A stretch of DNA of 64,000 bases, from positions 434,001 to 498,000 of the forward strand of contig CAJXGN010000001.1 in the NCBI GenBank assembly GCA_913053875.1. The letters run 5' to 3'. Origin of the DNA: an uncultured Agromyces sp. GTDB lineage: Bacteria; Actinomycetota; Actinomycetes; Actinomycetales; Microbacteriaceae. Within the stretch, counting starts at the first letter, position 1; each line of letters begins with the position of its first letter. Under the pieces are notes generated by a model. The model ran no database searches and was not told the origin of the DNA. It was given only the letters and a program-made list of their open reading frames with translations. The position numbers and the translations under genes were made by a program. Below, piece by piece: positions 28,039-38,463 of this stretch.

Positions 28039-29991
28039 TTATCGCAGTTCGGGCGCCACGCGCGCCAATGGCGGCGCGAGGGGCGCAGCCGGCGCCACCT
28101 GCCGCAACGGACCCGTGCGCTCCGCGATCTCGCAGTGGCGCAGCACCACGCGCAGGCCGTCTGGATCGGCGATCAGCGCGGCCCGATCGTACGCGCCGCG
28201 AAGGGCCTGCACCATCGGCTCCACGACCCGCGTCGTCGCCTCCGGGTCGACCGGTCGCGGCGCCTGCACGGTCAGCGTCCACTCCCCCGGTTCCGGGGCG
28301 ACGACGTGCACGCGCACGGACCCGCGGCGCGAGAGCCGGGCCAGTGACTCGAGGAGCGAGGCGAGGCTGTCGCGCTGCGTCTCGTCGAGCCGGTCGGCGA
28401 GGCCGCAGTCGTCGGCGACGCGGATGCGCCCGGACTCGCCGCTCGCGAGCCGTGCGAGATCGGAGAGCCAGGTGGCATCCGATCGACAGGCGGATGCCAC
28501 GCGCAGGCGTGCGGCGAGGCGGCGCGCGGCCTCGACCTGACCGGTCGTGAGTTCACCGGTCGCGGCGACGCGACCCAGCAGCGGCAGCGCCTCGGCCTCG
28601 AGCACGTCGATGCGGTCGGCGCAATCGGCGACGCCGGTCGGCGCGGGTGCGCCCGGCTCGCGGCTGCGCGCCTCCCGCCGACGGGCGAACTCGGTGGCGA
28701 GGAGCGCGCGGTCGCGCTCCAGCACCATGCGCGCGAACGTGGAGGAGAACGCGACGGCCGCCGCCACGGCGACGACGACCGGAGCCGCCGCGACGACCGA
28801 GAACGTCGGGAGCGGCGCCACGATGTCCACGAACGCGGCCGAGCCGACCGCGAGCGCGGATGCCGCCACGACGGCGACCACGCCGACCGCGGTCGCCGTG
28901 CGCCAGGATGCGAACGGCGCGAGCAGCACGATCAGCAGGCCGGCGAGCGCCGTGCCGAAGTCGTCGTAGAAGAGCCTGTTCGCCCCGAGGGTGCTCACGT
29001 TCTCGGCGACCGCGGCGGCCATGGCGAGCGCCACCGCGAGCGCGTAGCGTTCCGGGGCGATGCGCCCGCGGCGGGCGGCGCCGGCGATCGCGACCGCCCA
29101 CGCGGCGGCGAGGAGCACGAACGCCAGCGCGGCTGCGCTCGGCAGGCGAATCTCGTCGCCGTGGCCCGCGGTGACCACGGCGGCGATCACGAGCGCCAGG
29201 AGCCCCCCTCCGCAGAGCAGCGCCCACGCGAGTCGGCCGCCGGCGGGGTCCGCCGCCGCCGCGGTCGGTGCAGACGTCGGCCAGTGCGGGCCCGTGCCCG
29301 ACGCGGCGACGCGGGAACGGATGCGACGCGGCAGGCTGCCGGGCGGGGTCGCGGCGACGAGCGCGAGGCCGTCGAGGCAGCGTTCGTGCAGTCGTGTGAC
29401 CGCCTGCTCGGCTCGCGTGCGCCGCGACGCGTCGGTCGCCTCCGGCCGCCGCACGGCGACGACGAGCTGCAGCGCCCGGAGCGCGATGACGACCGCGAAG
29501 ACCGCGACCGTGCCCACGTTCACCGCGAACTCGTGCCCGCCGACGCGCGCCGCGGCGAGCACCGCACCGCCCGTGACCAGGTATCCGGCCGTGGTCCACG
29601 CGATCGATGCGGCCGGTCGGCGCATCGCCCCGAGCGCGAGGAACGTTGCGATGCCCGGCAGCGCCGTGCGCAGCGTGTTCGTGTCGGCCATCCGGGTGTC
29701 GAGGGTCATGACCGCCTCGGTCGCCGCGAACACGACCGTGGCGCCGACGACGAGCAGCACCAGTCGGTGCGCCGTGCTCGGACGCGCGGCGACGAGCGCG
29801 ACCACGACGCCGAGCGCGAGGAACCACCCGACGGCGGCGACGGCGACCTGCGCCCACTCGCCGGAGCGGAACGCGGCGGACAGCACGGCGATGACGATCA
29901 TGATGCCCACGCACGCGGCGGATGCGGCGAGGGAGGCCGAACTGACGGCGCGCGCGAACACGGGTTCGGCGGCCGGGACGCGATCGATCAT
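28039..29991 (-). CDS. Fused histidine-kinase-like membrane protein (two sensor modules, no ATPase)
   Basis: 650 residues. The N-terminal half (VFARAVSSASLAASAACVG..., up to VTRLHERCLDGLALVA) parallels the membrane and His-containing region of the kinase at 26.8-28.0 kb, and the C-terminal half (AENVSTLGANRLFYDDFG..., EALPLLGRVAATGELTTGQVEAARRLAARLR, DATWLSDLARL) parallels the ATPase-less protein at 25.6-26.8 kb. It thus looks like a natural fusion of both partners with the kinase ATP-binding domain lost. It stands 85 bp upstream of the kinase on the same strand. The ATG at 29991 has no clear ribosome-binding site. Role inferred as accessory sensor or antagonist. Confidence 0.75.
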   Translation of the reverse strand: MIDRVPAAEPVFARAVSSASLAASAACVGIMIVIAVLSAAFRSGEWAQVAVAAVGWFLALGVVVALVAARPSTAHRLVLLVVGATVVFAATEAVMTLDTRMADTNTLRTALPGIATFLALGAMRRPAASIAWTTAGYLVTGGAVLAAARVGGHEFAVNVGTVAVFAVVIALRALQLVVAVRRPEATDASRRTRAEQAVTRLHERCLDGLALVAATPPGSLPRRIRSRVAASGTGPHWPTSAPTAAAADPAGGRLAWALLCGGGLLALVIAAVVTAGHGDEIRLPSAAALAFVLLAAAWAVAIAGAARRGRIAPERYALAVALAMAAAVAENVSTLGANRLFYDDFGTALAGLLIVLLAPFASWRTATAVGVVAVVAASALAVGSAAFVDIVAPLPTFSVVAAAPVVVAVAAAVAFSSTFARMVLERDRALLATEFARRREARSREPGAPAPTGVADCADRIDVLEAEALPLLGRVAATGELTTGQVEAARRLAARLRVASACRSDATWLSDLARLASGESGRIRVADDCGLADRLDETQRDSLASLLESLARLSRRGSVRVHVVAPEPGEWTLTVQAPRPVDPEATTRVVEPMVQALRGAYDRAALIADPDGLRVVLRHCEIAERTGPLRQVAPAAPLAPPLARVAPELR

Positions 29992-30055
29992 GTGTTCCGG
30001 TCGGATCTGCGCGGCGTCTGCCCTGGGGGAGCATCCGGACCGCATTCGGGTGGGT

Positions 30056-31123
30056 TCAGAACAGCGTAGGCGGTACCGAACCCCCGCGCACATCGGGTTC
30101 CCACAGGCTCGTCGCGGTGCTACTCTGCGGCGCACTGTGCGCCGGGCCGCCGGTGACGGGGCTCTCCTCGCCGCGGGCGAGCCCGTGCGCCCGCATGAGC
30201 GGCCGAACACGCGCCGCGAGCCAGCGACGGTAGTCCTTGGGTGCGTCCGCGACCCGGCCCGGATACATCGCACGGTACTTCGGCAGCAGCTCGGGGTGAT
30301 CGCGCGCGAGCCACTGGAAGTACCACTCCTTCACGCCCGGCTTCAGGCGCAGCGCCGTGTGTACCACGCTCGTCGCACCCGCCTCGCTCGCGCGACGCAG
30401 CGCCTCGTCGAGATGCGCCCGCGTGTCGGTCAGGTACGGCAGGATCGGCATCAGGAACACCCCGCAGTCGAGTCCCGCCTCGCGCACGGCGCGCACGGTC
30501 GCGAGCCGCGCGGGGGCCGTCGGCGTGCCGTGCTCGACCGACTGCTGCAGCGCGTCGTCGTAGATCGCGATCGACATCGCGATGTCGACGCTCACGTGCC
30601 GCGAGGCATCCGCAAGCCGGTCGAGGTCGCGCCGCAGCAGCGTGCCCTTGGTGAGGATGCTGAACGGCGTACGACTCGCGGTGAGCTCGTCGATGATGCG
30701 CGGCATGAGCGCGTAGCGACCCTCCGCGCGCTGGTACGGGTCGGTGTTGGTGCCCAGGGCGACCGGATGCCGCTGCCAGCTCGCCCGCCCGAGCTCCCTG
30801 CGCAGCACGTCGGCGACGTTGACCTTCACCACGATCTGCCGGTCGAAGTCGTCGCCGCCGTCGAGGTCGAGGTACTCGTGCGTGGGCCGGGCGAAGCAGT
30901 ATCTACAGGCATGGCTGCAGCCGCGGTAGGGGTTGATCGTCCAGCCGAAGGGCATGCGGCTCGGGCCCGGCACCTTGTTCAGGGCCGACTTCGCGAGCAC
31001 CTCGTGGAAGGTGATGCCGGCGAACTCGGGGGTCTGCACGCTGCGGACGAACCCGTCGAGCCTGCCGAGGCCGGGCAGCGCCGTGGCGTCCTCGACCCCG
31101 AGTTCCTGCCCGTTCCAGCGCAT
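30056..31123 (-). CDS. Rv2578c-type radical SAM protein (spore-photolyase-like)
   Basis: 355 residues starting MRWNGQEL. The radical SAM cluster ligands are in GCSHACRYCFAR (CX3CX2C). VVKVNVADVLRRELGR, ALGTNTDPYQRAEGRY and FSILTKGTLLRRDLDRL continue the TIM-barrel core, and the C-terminus (WYFQWLARDHPELLPKYRAMYPG) matches the mycobacterial Rv2578c family. The reaction is unknown; DNA-damage-related roles have been suggested from LexA regulation. A perfect SOS box overlaps the region just before the ATG at 31123. A second in-frame ATG at 31141 falls inside that box and is rejected. Confidence 0.9.
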   Translation of the reverse strand: MRWNGQELGVEDATALPGLGRLDGFVRSVQTPEFAGITFHEVLAKSALNKVPGPSRMPFGWTINPYRGCSHACRYCFARPTHEYLDLDGGDDFDRQIVVKVNVADVLRRELGRASWQRHPVALGTNTDPYQRAEGRYALMPRIIDELTASRTPFSILTKGTLLRRDLDRLADASRHVSVDIAMSIAIYDDALQQSVEHGTPTAPARLATVRAVREAGLDCGVFLMPILPYLTDTRAHLDEALRRASEAGATSVVHTALRLKPGVKEWYFQWLARDHPELLPKYRAMYPGRVADAPKDYRRWLAARVRPLMRAHGLARGEESPVTGGPAHSAPQSSTATSLWEPDVRGGSVPPTLF

Positions 31124-31131
31124 GCGGACAT

Positions 31132-31147
31132 TCGAACACATGTTCGA
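31132..31147. promoter_or_regulatory. LexA (SOS) box of the radical SAM gene
   Basis: TCGAAC-ACAT-GTTCGA, a perfect match to the LexA consensus of actinobacteria and Bacillus (CGAAC-N4-GTTCG). It overlaps a TCGAAT hexamer that lies 6 nt before the start codon, so LexA bound here would cover the promoter. Confidence 0.88.
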
Positions 31148-31192
31148 TCACTTCGCCAGTCGGGCGCGCCGCGCGTCCGCCGGAAGCCGGGG

Positions 31193-32890
31193 TCAGGCGG
31201 ATGCCACCGCCGCGCACCCACCCTCGAGATGGAGCCGCTCCCCCGCCCAGCGCCGCCGGAGCCACCGGTCGTGGCTCGCGACCACCACCGCGCCCGGGAA
31301 CGCGCCGAGCGCGTCCTCGAGCTCGGTCGCGAGGGCGAGCGAGAGGTGGTTCGTGGGCTCGTCGAGCAGGAGCGCGTGCGGCGGCCGGGCGAGCACGAGC
31401 GCCAGTGCGAGCCGACGCTGTTGGCCGACCGAGAGCGCGCCGATCGGGCGCGACTCGTCGTGCGGACGCAGCAGGCCGAGCGAGGCGAGCGGCACCTGCT
31501 CGGCGCGCCGCTCCCCGATCGCGTCGTCGTAGATCGCACGCGGCGATGCCGACGGGTCGGCGAACCGCACGTCCTGCTCCAGCAGCCCGACGCGGAGCCC
31601 GCGACGGCGCTGCACCGCGCCCCGGTCGGGCGCGACCCGACCGGCGAGCACCCCGAGGAGCGTCGACTTGCCCGCGCCGTTGCCGCCCGTCAGGAGCAGG
31701 CGCGCGTCGGGCGCGAGTGACAGCGACGTGGCGTCGAGCCGCGCGTCGACGACGATCTCGTCTGCCTGGAGCAGCGGCCCCGAGGCCGCCGGCGCCTGCG
31801 CCCCGCCGGGAATGCCCGCGAACGCGAGCGGCGACGGCGGACGGCGCACGCCGTCACGCTCCAGGTCGCGGAGCCGCCCCTCCGCGTCACGGATGCGCCG
31901 AGCGACGGCGACGTCCTGCCTCGCCCCGAGGAAGTGCGCCACGAACTTGTCGTTGTCGCGACGCGGTCGGTCGCGATGCATCCGCCCGGACGTCTCGGCG
32001 ACGACGGCACCCAGGCGGCGGCGCTCGTTCTGCTCCTCGGAGTACCGCCGCTCCCAGCGTGCGCGGTCGTCCGCGCGCACGGCCAGGTACGCGCTGAACC
32101 CGTCGCCGAAGGCTCGGGCCCCGTCGCTGCCGACGGGCCCGGCCGTCGGGTCGAGGTCGACCAGACCCGTCGCGACCTCGTCGAGGAACGCGCGATCGTG
32201 GCTGGCGAACAGCACCGGTCCGCGCCACGCGCGGAGCTGCGCGGCGAGGAACCCGGCCGCATCGTCGTCGAGGTGGTTCGTGGGCTCGTCGAGGAGCAGG
32301 GCGTCGGGCCGTGAGAGCAGCAGTGCGGCGAGCGCGAGCCGGCTGCGCTGGCCGCCCGAGATGCGCCCGAGCGGCCGGTCGAGCGGGACTCCGGCGAGCC
32401 CGAGCCCGTCGAGCAGCGCGTCGCGGCGGGACTCGGCACCCCAGACGTCGGCTCGCTCCGCTGCGGCGAGGGCGTCGGCGTAGCGGAGTGCCGGGTCGGA
32501 GGCACCGGAGCCCGCAGGGGCGGCCGGCCCGTCGGCGAGCGCCGCGGCCGCCGCCTCCAGCTCGTGCTCGATGGCGCGCACCTCGGCGAGCGCGTCCTCG
32601 AGCACCGCGTCGACCGGCTGGTCGGGCGCGAACGGCACCTCCTGGAGCAGCAGCCCGGTGCGGGCCGGTCGGGTGAGGATGCCATCGGCGACACCGCCGC
32701 CCGAGGCATCCGCCCCGCCGTGCAGCAGTCGCAGCAAGGTCGACTTGCCTGCTCCGTTCTCGCCGATGAGGCCGGTGCTGGCGCCCGGCGAGACCGAGAA
32801 CGAGACGTCGGCGAACACCCGCCGGTCGGCGAAGGCGACCGACAGTCCGTCGGCGCGCAGGTGGTCGGAACGGTGGATGCGTACGGTCAT
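31193..32890 (-). CDS. ABC-F family ATPase (ribosome-protection/translation type)
   Basis: 565 residues with two ABC domains and no membrane segment. Walker A motifs are GENGAGKST and GGNGAGKST, signatures are ISGGQRSRLAL and LSVGQQRRLAL, and Walker B motifs read ALLLDEPTNHL in both. A charged inter-domain linker (ERRYSEEQNERRRLG...) corresponds to the P-site tRNA interaction motif. ABC-F proteins act on ribosomes, in antibiotic resistance or in translation quality control. The start has GGAGG eight bases upstream. It sits behind a long leader with a two-codon ORF, which favours an antibiotic-inducible resistance role. Confidence 0.92.
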   Translation of the reverse strand: MTVRIHRSDHLRADGLSVAFADRRVFADVSFSVSPGASTGLIGENGAGKSTLLRLLHGGADASGGGVADGILTRPARTGLLLQEVPFAPDQPVDAVLEDALAEVRAIEHELEAAAAALADGPAAPAGSGASDPALRYADALAAAERADVWGAESRRDALLDGLGLAGVPLDRPLGRISGGQRSRLALAALLLSRPDALLLDEPTNHLDDDAAGFLAAQLRAWRGPVLFASHDRAFLDEVATGLVDLDPTAGPVGSDGARAFGDGFSAYLAVRADDRARWERRYSEEQNERRRLGAVVAETSGRMHRDRPRRDNDKFVAHFLGARQDVAVARRIRDAEGRLRDLERDGVRRPPSPLAFAGIPGGAQAPAASGPLLQADEIVVDARLDATSLSLAPDARLLLTGGNGAGKSTLLGVLAGRVAPDRGAVQRRRGLRVGLLEQDVRFADPSASPRAIYDDAIGERRAEQVPLASLGLLRPHDESRPIGALSVGQQRRLALALVLARPPHALLLDEPTNHLSLALATELEDALGAFPGAVVVASHDRWLRRRWAGERLHLEGGCAAVASA

Positions 32891-33070
32891 GCGAGACCCC
32901 TCCGGCGAGGTCCCGGAACGTGGGTCCGGGAGCGGGGATTCCCGCCGGGCACGTGCCGTCGAGGGTGGCGCGCGACCGTCGACCGTGATCAGCGATCAGC
33001 GAATGGGGCGCACACCACGCGTCGACGGCGCCTCGGGCGCGGGACGGTCGTGGCGTGCTCACTTCATGAC
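32891..33070 (-). promoter_or_regulatory. Structured 5' leader of the ABC-F gene with minimal ORF
   Basis: Predicted transcription start near 33070 (TACAGT -10 at 33078-33083). An ATG-AAG-TGA mini-ORF lies at 33067-33059. Further down, TCCCGGA (32911-32917) and TCCGGGA (32925-32931) form a hairpin just before the ribosome-binding site, while a GACCC in the hairpin loop region could alternatively pair with GGGTC at the ribosome-binding site. This suggests ribosome-mediated attenuation. Confidence 0.55.
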
Positions 33071-33077
33071 GGAGGCG

Positions 33078-33083
33078 ACTGTA
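33078..33083 (-). promoter_or_regulatory. -10 element of the ABC-F transcript
   Basis: TACAGT on the minus strand, 7 nt before the predicted start and 10 nt before the mini-ORF ATG. Confidence 0.5.
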
Positions 33084-33105
33084 GCACGCCCGCCGCGACG
33101 ACCGG

Positions 33106-34584
33106 TTACGCGGGGAGCTGCAGCGCCTTCGCGGTGCGCGCGAGCGAGGCCTTGGCCTTCTTCGGGTCGTCGGAGAGGCGGGAACCGAAGCTCGGCACCA
33201 TGACGAGGATCATCGGCTCCCAGGCATCCCACCGCTCGGGGAAGCACTTCTTGAGCACGTCGAACATGATCGGCGCGGCGGTCGATGCACCCGGCGACGC
33301 ACCCAGCAGGCCGGCGATCGTGCCGTCGGCGCCCGTGATCACCTCGGTGCCGAACTGGAGCACACCGCCCTGCTCGGGGTCGTGCTTCATGACCTGCACG
33401 CGCTGGCCGGCCGTGATGAGCTCCCAGTCGCGCGACTTCGCGGTCGGCATGAAGGCTCGCAGCGCGTCCATCTTCTGCTCGCGGTTCGCCAGCAGCTCGC
33501 CGACGAGGTACTTCATGAGGTCGAAGTTGCGGAACGCGACCTGGAGCATGGTGCCGAGGTTGTGCCAGCGCACCGAGAACGGCAGGTCGAACCAGGTGGA
33601 GCGCTTGAGGAACTTGGGCGTGAATCCGGCGAACGGGCCGAACATGACGGATGCCTCGCCGTCGACCACGCGCGTGTCGAGATGCGGCACCGACATCGGC
33701 GGGGCGCCGACCGCGGCCTTGCCGTACACCTTGGCGTGGTGCTGGGCGACGATCTTCGGATTGCGCGTGCGGAGGAACTGCCCCGAGATGGGGAAGCCGC
33801 CGTAGCCGCGGATCTCGGGGATGCCCGACTGCTGCAGGAGCGGCAGCGCGCCGCCGCCGGCGCCGACGAAGACGAACTTCGCGTTCACGACGTGCGGGGC
33901 GTTGCCGACCACGTGGCGCACCTTGAGACGCCACGTGCCGTCCTTGCGGCGCTTGATGCCCTGCACCTCGTGGTTCAGGCGCACGGTTGCGCCGTGCGAC
34001 TCGACGTGGGCGAACAGCAGCTTCGTCAGCTCGCCGAAGTCGACGTCGGTGCCAGACGCGATGCGCGTGGCGGCGACCTTCTGGCGGCGGTTGCGCTTCT
34101 TGGCCATGAGCGGCGCCCACTCGGCGATGACATCGATGTCGTCGGTGAACTCCATGCCCGCGAACAGCGGCTCGTCCTTCAGCACCTCGTAGCGCCGGCG
34201 CAGGTACTCGACGTTCGCTGCGCCGTGCACGAAGGTCATGTGCGGGGTCGGGTTGATGAACTTCGACGGCTCGGGCAGCGCACCCGTTCCGACCAGGTGC
34301 GCCCAGAGCTGGCGGCTGACCTGGAACTGCTCGTTGATGCTGATCGCCTTGGCCGGGTCGACGGTGCCGTCGGCCTGCTCGGGCATGTAGTTCAGCTCGC
34401 AGAGGGCGGCGTGGCCGGTGCCCGCGTTGTTCCACGGGTTCGAGCTCTCCTGCGCGACCTCGCCGAGGCGCTCGAGCACGAGGATCGACCAGTCGGGCTG
34501 CAGCTCCCGGATGAGGGTGGCGAGGGTGGCACTCATGATGCCCCCGCCGATCAGCACGACGTCGACGGTCTCCTCGGATTGCAC
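33106..34584 (-). CDS. mqo: Malate:quinone oxidoreductase
   Basis: 492 residues, FAD-dependent peripheral membrane enzyme oxidising malate to oxaloacetate and reducing menaquinone. Features: FAD motif VVLIGGGIMSATLATLI, ESSNPWNNAGTGHAALCELNY, AKFVFVGAGGGALPLLQ, GFPISGQFLR and HDPEQGGVLQFGTEVI, all diagnostic of Mqo. The start is GTG at 34584 (read as MQSEETVD); TAGACT lies 7 nt upstream at 34592-34597 with no Shine-Dalgarno, so the mRNA is leaderless. Single-gene transcript. Confidence 0.96.
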   Translation of the reverse strand: MQSEETVDVVLIGGGIMSATLATLIRELQPDWSILVLERLGEVAQESSNPWNNAGTGHAALCELNYMPEQADGTVDPAKAISINEQFQVSRQLWAHLVGTGALPEPSKFINPTPHMTFVHGAANVEYLRRRYEVLKDEPLFAGMEFTDDIDVIAEWAPLMAKKRNRRQKVAATRIASGTDVDFGELTKLLFAHVESHGATVRLNHEVQGIKRRKDGTWRLKVRHVVGNAPHVVNAKFVFVGAGGGALPLLQQSGIPEIRGYGGFPISGQFLRTRNPKIVAQHHAKVYGKAAVGAPPMSVPHLDTRVVDGEASVMFGPFAGFTPKFLKRSTWFDLPFSVRWHNLGTMLQVAFRNFDLMKYLVGELLANREQKMDALRAFMPTAKSRDWELITAGQRVQVMKHDPEQGGVLQFGTEVITGADGTIAGLLGASPGASTAAPIMFDVLKKCFPERWDAWEPMILVMVPSFGSRLSDDPKKAKASLARTAKALQLPA

Positions 34585-34591
34585 GACGGAC

Positions 34592-34597
34592 AGTCTA
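34592..34597 (-). promoter_or_regulatory. -10 element of mqo (leaderless)
   Basis: TAGACT on the minus strand followed by 7 nt and the GTG start. Confidence 0.65.
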
Positions 34598-34669
34598 GTG
34601 AGCGGCGGCTCACGGCCCGAATCGAGCGGATGCCACCCGAGCTGCGCCCGTCGGCGGCACCCGACCCAC

Positions 34670-35083
34670 TCACGCGGCGACCGCGGCGAGGATCAACCCG
34701 ACCCCCGCGGTGATGAGTCCCGCCGTCAGCACGATGGCCCCGATCCACAGCAGCCAGATGAGGCCGTTCGGCTTCACCGGGTCGCGCCCGGTCACCGAGA
34801 GGAAGAACCCGGCGGGCATGAGGATGGCCGCGATCGGCACCGCGGTGCGGGCGAACCACGCGAGGAGGCCCTCGTAGGGCGCGGCGTCGATCATGGCGAG
34901 GATGGCGAGCGACAGTACGAGCAGTACCGCCGCGTGCGCGTGGCCCGCGCGGAAGAACCCCTTCTGGAGGTCGTTCGCGGGCGCGTGGCCTCGCACGACC
35001 CTGGTGAGGAGGTACCCGCCGGACTCGACGGTGACGAGTGCGAGCAGGAGGATTCCCGCGAGCAGCAGCGTTTCGGAGGACAT
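34670..35083 (-). CDS. Four-helix membrane protein of unknown function
   Basis: 137 residues with four membrane helices (LLLAGILLLALVTVESGGYLL; AGHAHAAVLLVLSLAILAMI; AVPIAAILMPAGFFLSV; GLIWLLWIGAIVLTAGLI). A conserved-looking KGFFRAGHAHAAVL segment contains two His residues that may bind a ligand or metal. GGGAG precedes the ATG. It is divergent from a MerR regulator across a 74-bp gap with a symmetrical operator, so it is probably the regulator's target. I do not recognise a named family. Confidence 0.75.
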   Translation of the reverse strand: MSSETLLLAGILLLALVTVESGGYLLTRVVRGHAPANDLQKGFFRAGHAHAAVLLVLSLAILAMIDAAPYEGLLAWFARTAVPIAAILMPAGFFLSVTGRDPVKPNGLIWLLWIGAIVLTAGLITAGVGLILAAVAA

Positions 35084-35101
35084 GGCGACTCCCGACGTGA
35101 T

Positions 35102-35130
35102 TGGATAGTGGTGTTATCCAGTATTGGATA
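35102..35130. promoter_or_regulatory. Operator with three half-sites between the membrane protein and MerR genes
   Basis: Half-sites TGGATA (35102), TATCCA (35115) and TGGATA (35125) form two overlapping inverted repeats (spacers 7 and 4). Likely the MerR-family binding site controlling both divergent genes. Confidence 0.65.
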
Positions 35131-35157
35131 CTTCTACTACCCAACACAAGGGGATGC

Positions 35158-35787
35158 ATGCGTATTTCCGAGCTCGGCGCGACCACGGGCGTGCCCGTCG
35201 CAACGCTCAAGTACTACCTGCGCGAGGGACTGCTCCACGCGGGCGAGGCGCGCGGGGCGACGCAGGCCGACTACGACGCGACGCACGTGCGCCGGGTGCG
35301 GCTGGTGCGCGCGCTCACCGGCACGGTCGGACTCAGCCTCCAGCAGGCCCGCACCATCCTCCAGCTCGTCGACGACCCGGGCGACGACCTCTACGAGACA
35401 CTCGGATGCGCCGTGTCGGCGCTCCCCCCGGCGACGACCGAACCCGACCCCGACGACCCGGACCCGTACCCGCTCGCACGCGAGGCCATGGAGCGGCTCG
35501 GCTGGCGGGTGCATCCGACCTACGCGGGCATGGCGCAGCTCGAGCAGGCGCTGGCCGCCGCATCCGACGCCGGCCTGCCGATGAGCGACGAGCGGCTCGA
35601 GGCGTATGCGCGCTCGCTGCACGACATCGCCCGGTACGACCTCGACCGGCTGCCGGGCGACGACCCCGCGGCATCCGTCGAGTACACCGTGCTCGGCACC
35701 GCGCTCTACGAACCCGTCGTACTCGCGTTGCGCAGGCTCGCGCACCACGAGATCGCGGGGCGGATGCTCCACCCCGACGCCGACTGA
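35158..35787 (+). CDS. MerR family transcriptional regulator
   Basis: 209 residues. The N-terminal winged helix MRISELGATTGVPVATLKYYLREGLL is a MerR HTH, followed by ADYDATHVRRVRLVRALTGTVG and a helical linker. The C-terminal part (residues about 110-205) is a larger effector-type domain of acidic helices with no cysteines for metals. The ATG at 35158 has weak ribosome-binding context (AAGGGG). It is divergent from a four-helix membrane protein gene and should control it and itself. Confidence 0.88.
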   Translation: MRISELGATTGVPVATLKYYLREGLLHAGEARGATQADYDATHVRRVRLVRALTGTVGLSLQQARTILQLVDDPGDDLYETLGCAVSALPPATTEPDPDDPDPYPLAREAMERLGWRVHPTYAGMAQLEQALAAASDAGLPMSDERLEAYARSLHDIARYDLDRLPGDDPAASVEYTVLGTALYEPVVLALRRLAHHEIAGRMLHPDAD

Positions 35788-35803
35788 GGCCGGGCGTCCG
35801 GCC
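35788..35803 (+). terminator. Hairpin after the MerR gene
   Basis: GGCCGG-GCGT-CCGGCC directly after the stop codon, between convergent MerR and asd genes. No U-run. Confidence 0.5.
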
Positions 35804-35814
35804 GGCCCAGCGAC

Positions 35815-38184
<2,370 letters not shown>

Positions 38185-38232
38185 GGTGCTGGTACTCCCG
38201 GGTGGATTGCGTCGGCTGGATTCGCCGCGACC

Positions 38233-38238
38233 ATCTTA
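38233..38238 (-). promoter_or_regulatory. -10 element of the lysC-asd operon
   Basis: TAAGAT on the minus strand, about 48 nt before the lysC start, giving a short leader of some 40 nt. Confidence 0.5.
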
Positions 38239-38291
38239 CGTGCGGCCGGATGCGGGTTCGGCCATGTGACGCCCGCCCGCGGTGGGGTGCC

Positions 38292-38347
38292 AGACCCGTC
38301 GAAGAACTGCGTTCCCAGCGCTGGGAACGCAGGCTTTCGACGGGTCT
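38292..38347. repeat. REP-like palindromic element, copy 1
   Basis: Outer arms AGACCCGTCGAA (38292) and TTCGACGGGTCT (38336) enclose a perfect inner palindrome of two 11-base arms, GCGTTCCCAGC and GCTGGGAACGC (38309-38330). The outer arms recur at 47197-47258. It lies between the divergent lysC and ABC-transporter genes, not at a gene end. Confidence 0.8.
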
Positions 38348-38463
38348 CGGGTGTTGCGAGCGGGAGTGAGGGTGAGGAACATGTGACGAGTGAGCGAGCG
38401 GATGCCCCTAGGCGGCCGGATGCGAGGGAGCGATGCGCGTCCGGAGCGATCGGGGGCGTGGTG

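Noticed and set aside
31123..31141. ATG at 31141 as the start of the radical SAM gene
   Set aside because: It lies within the SOS box, adds a segment not typical of the family, and has no ribosome-binding site; the MRWNGQ start at 31123 fits the family.
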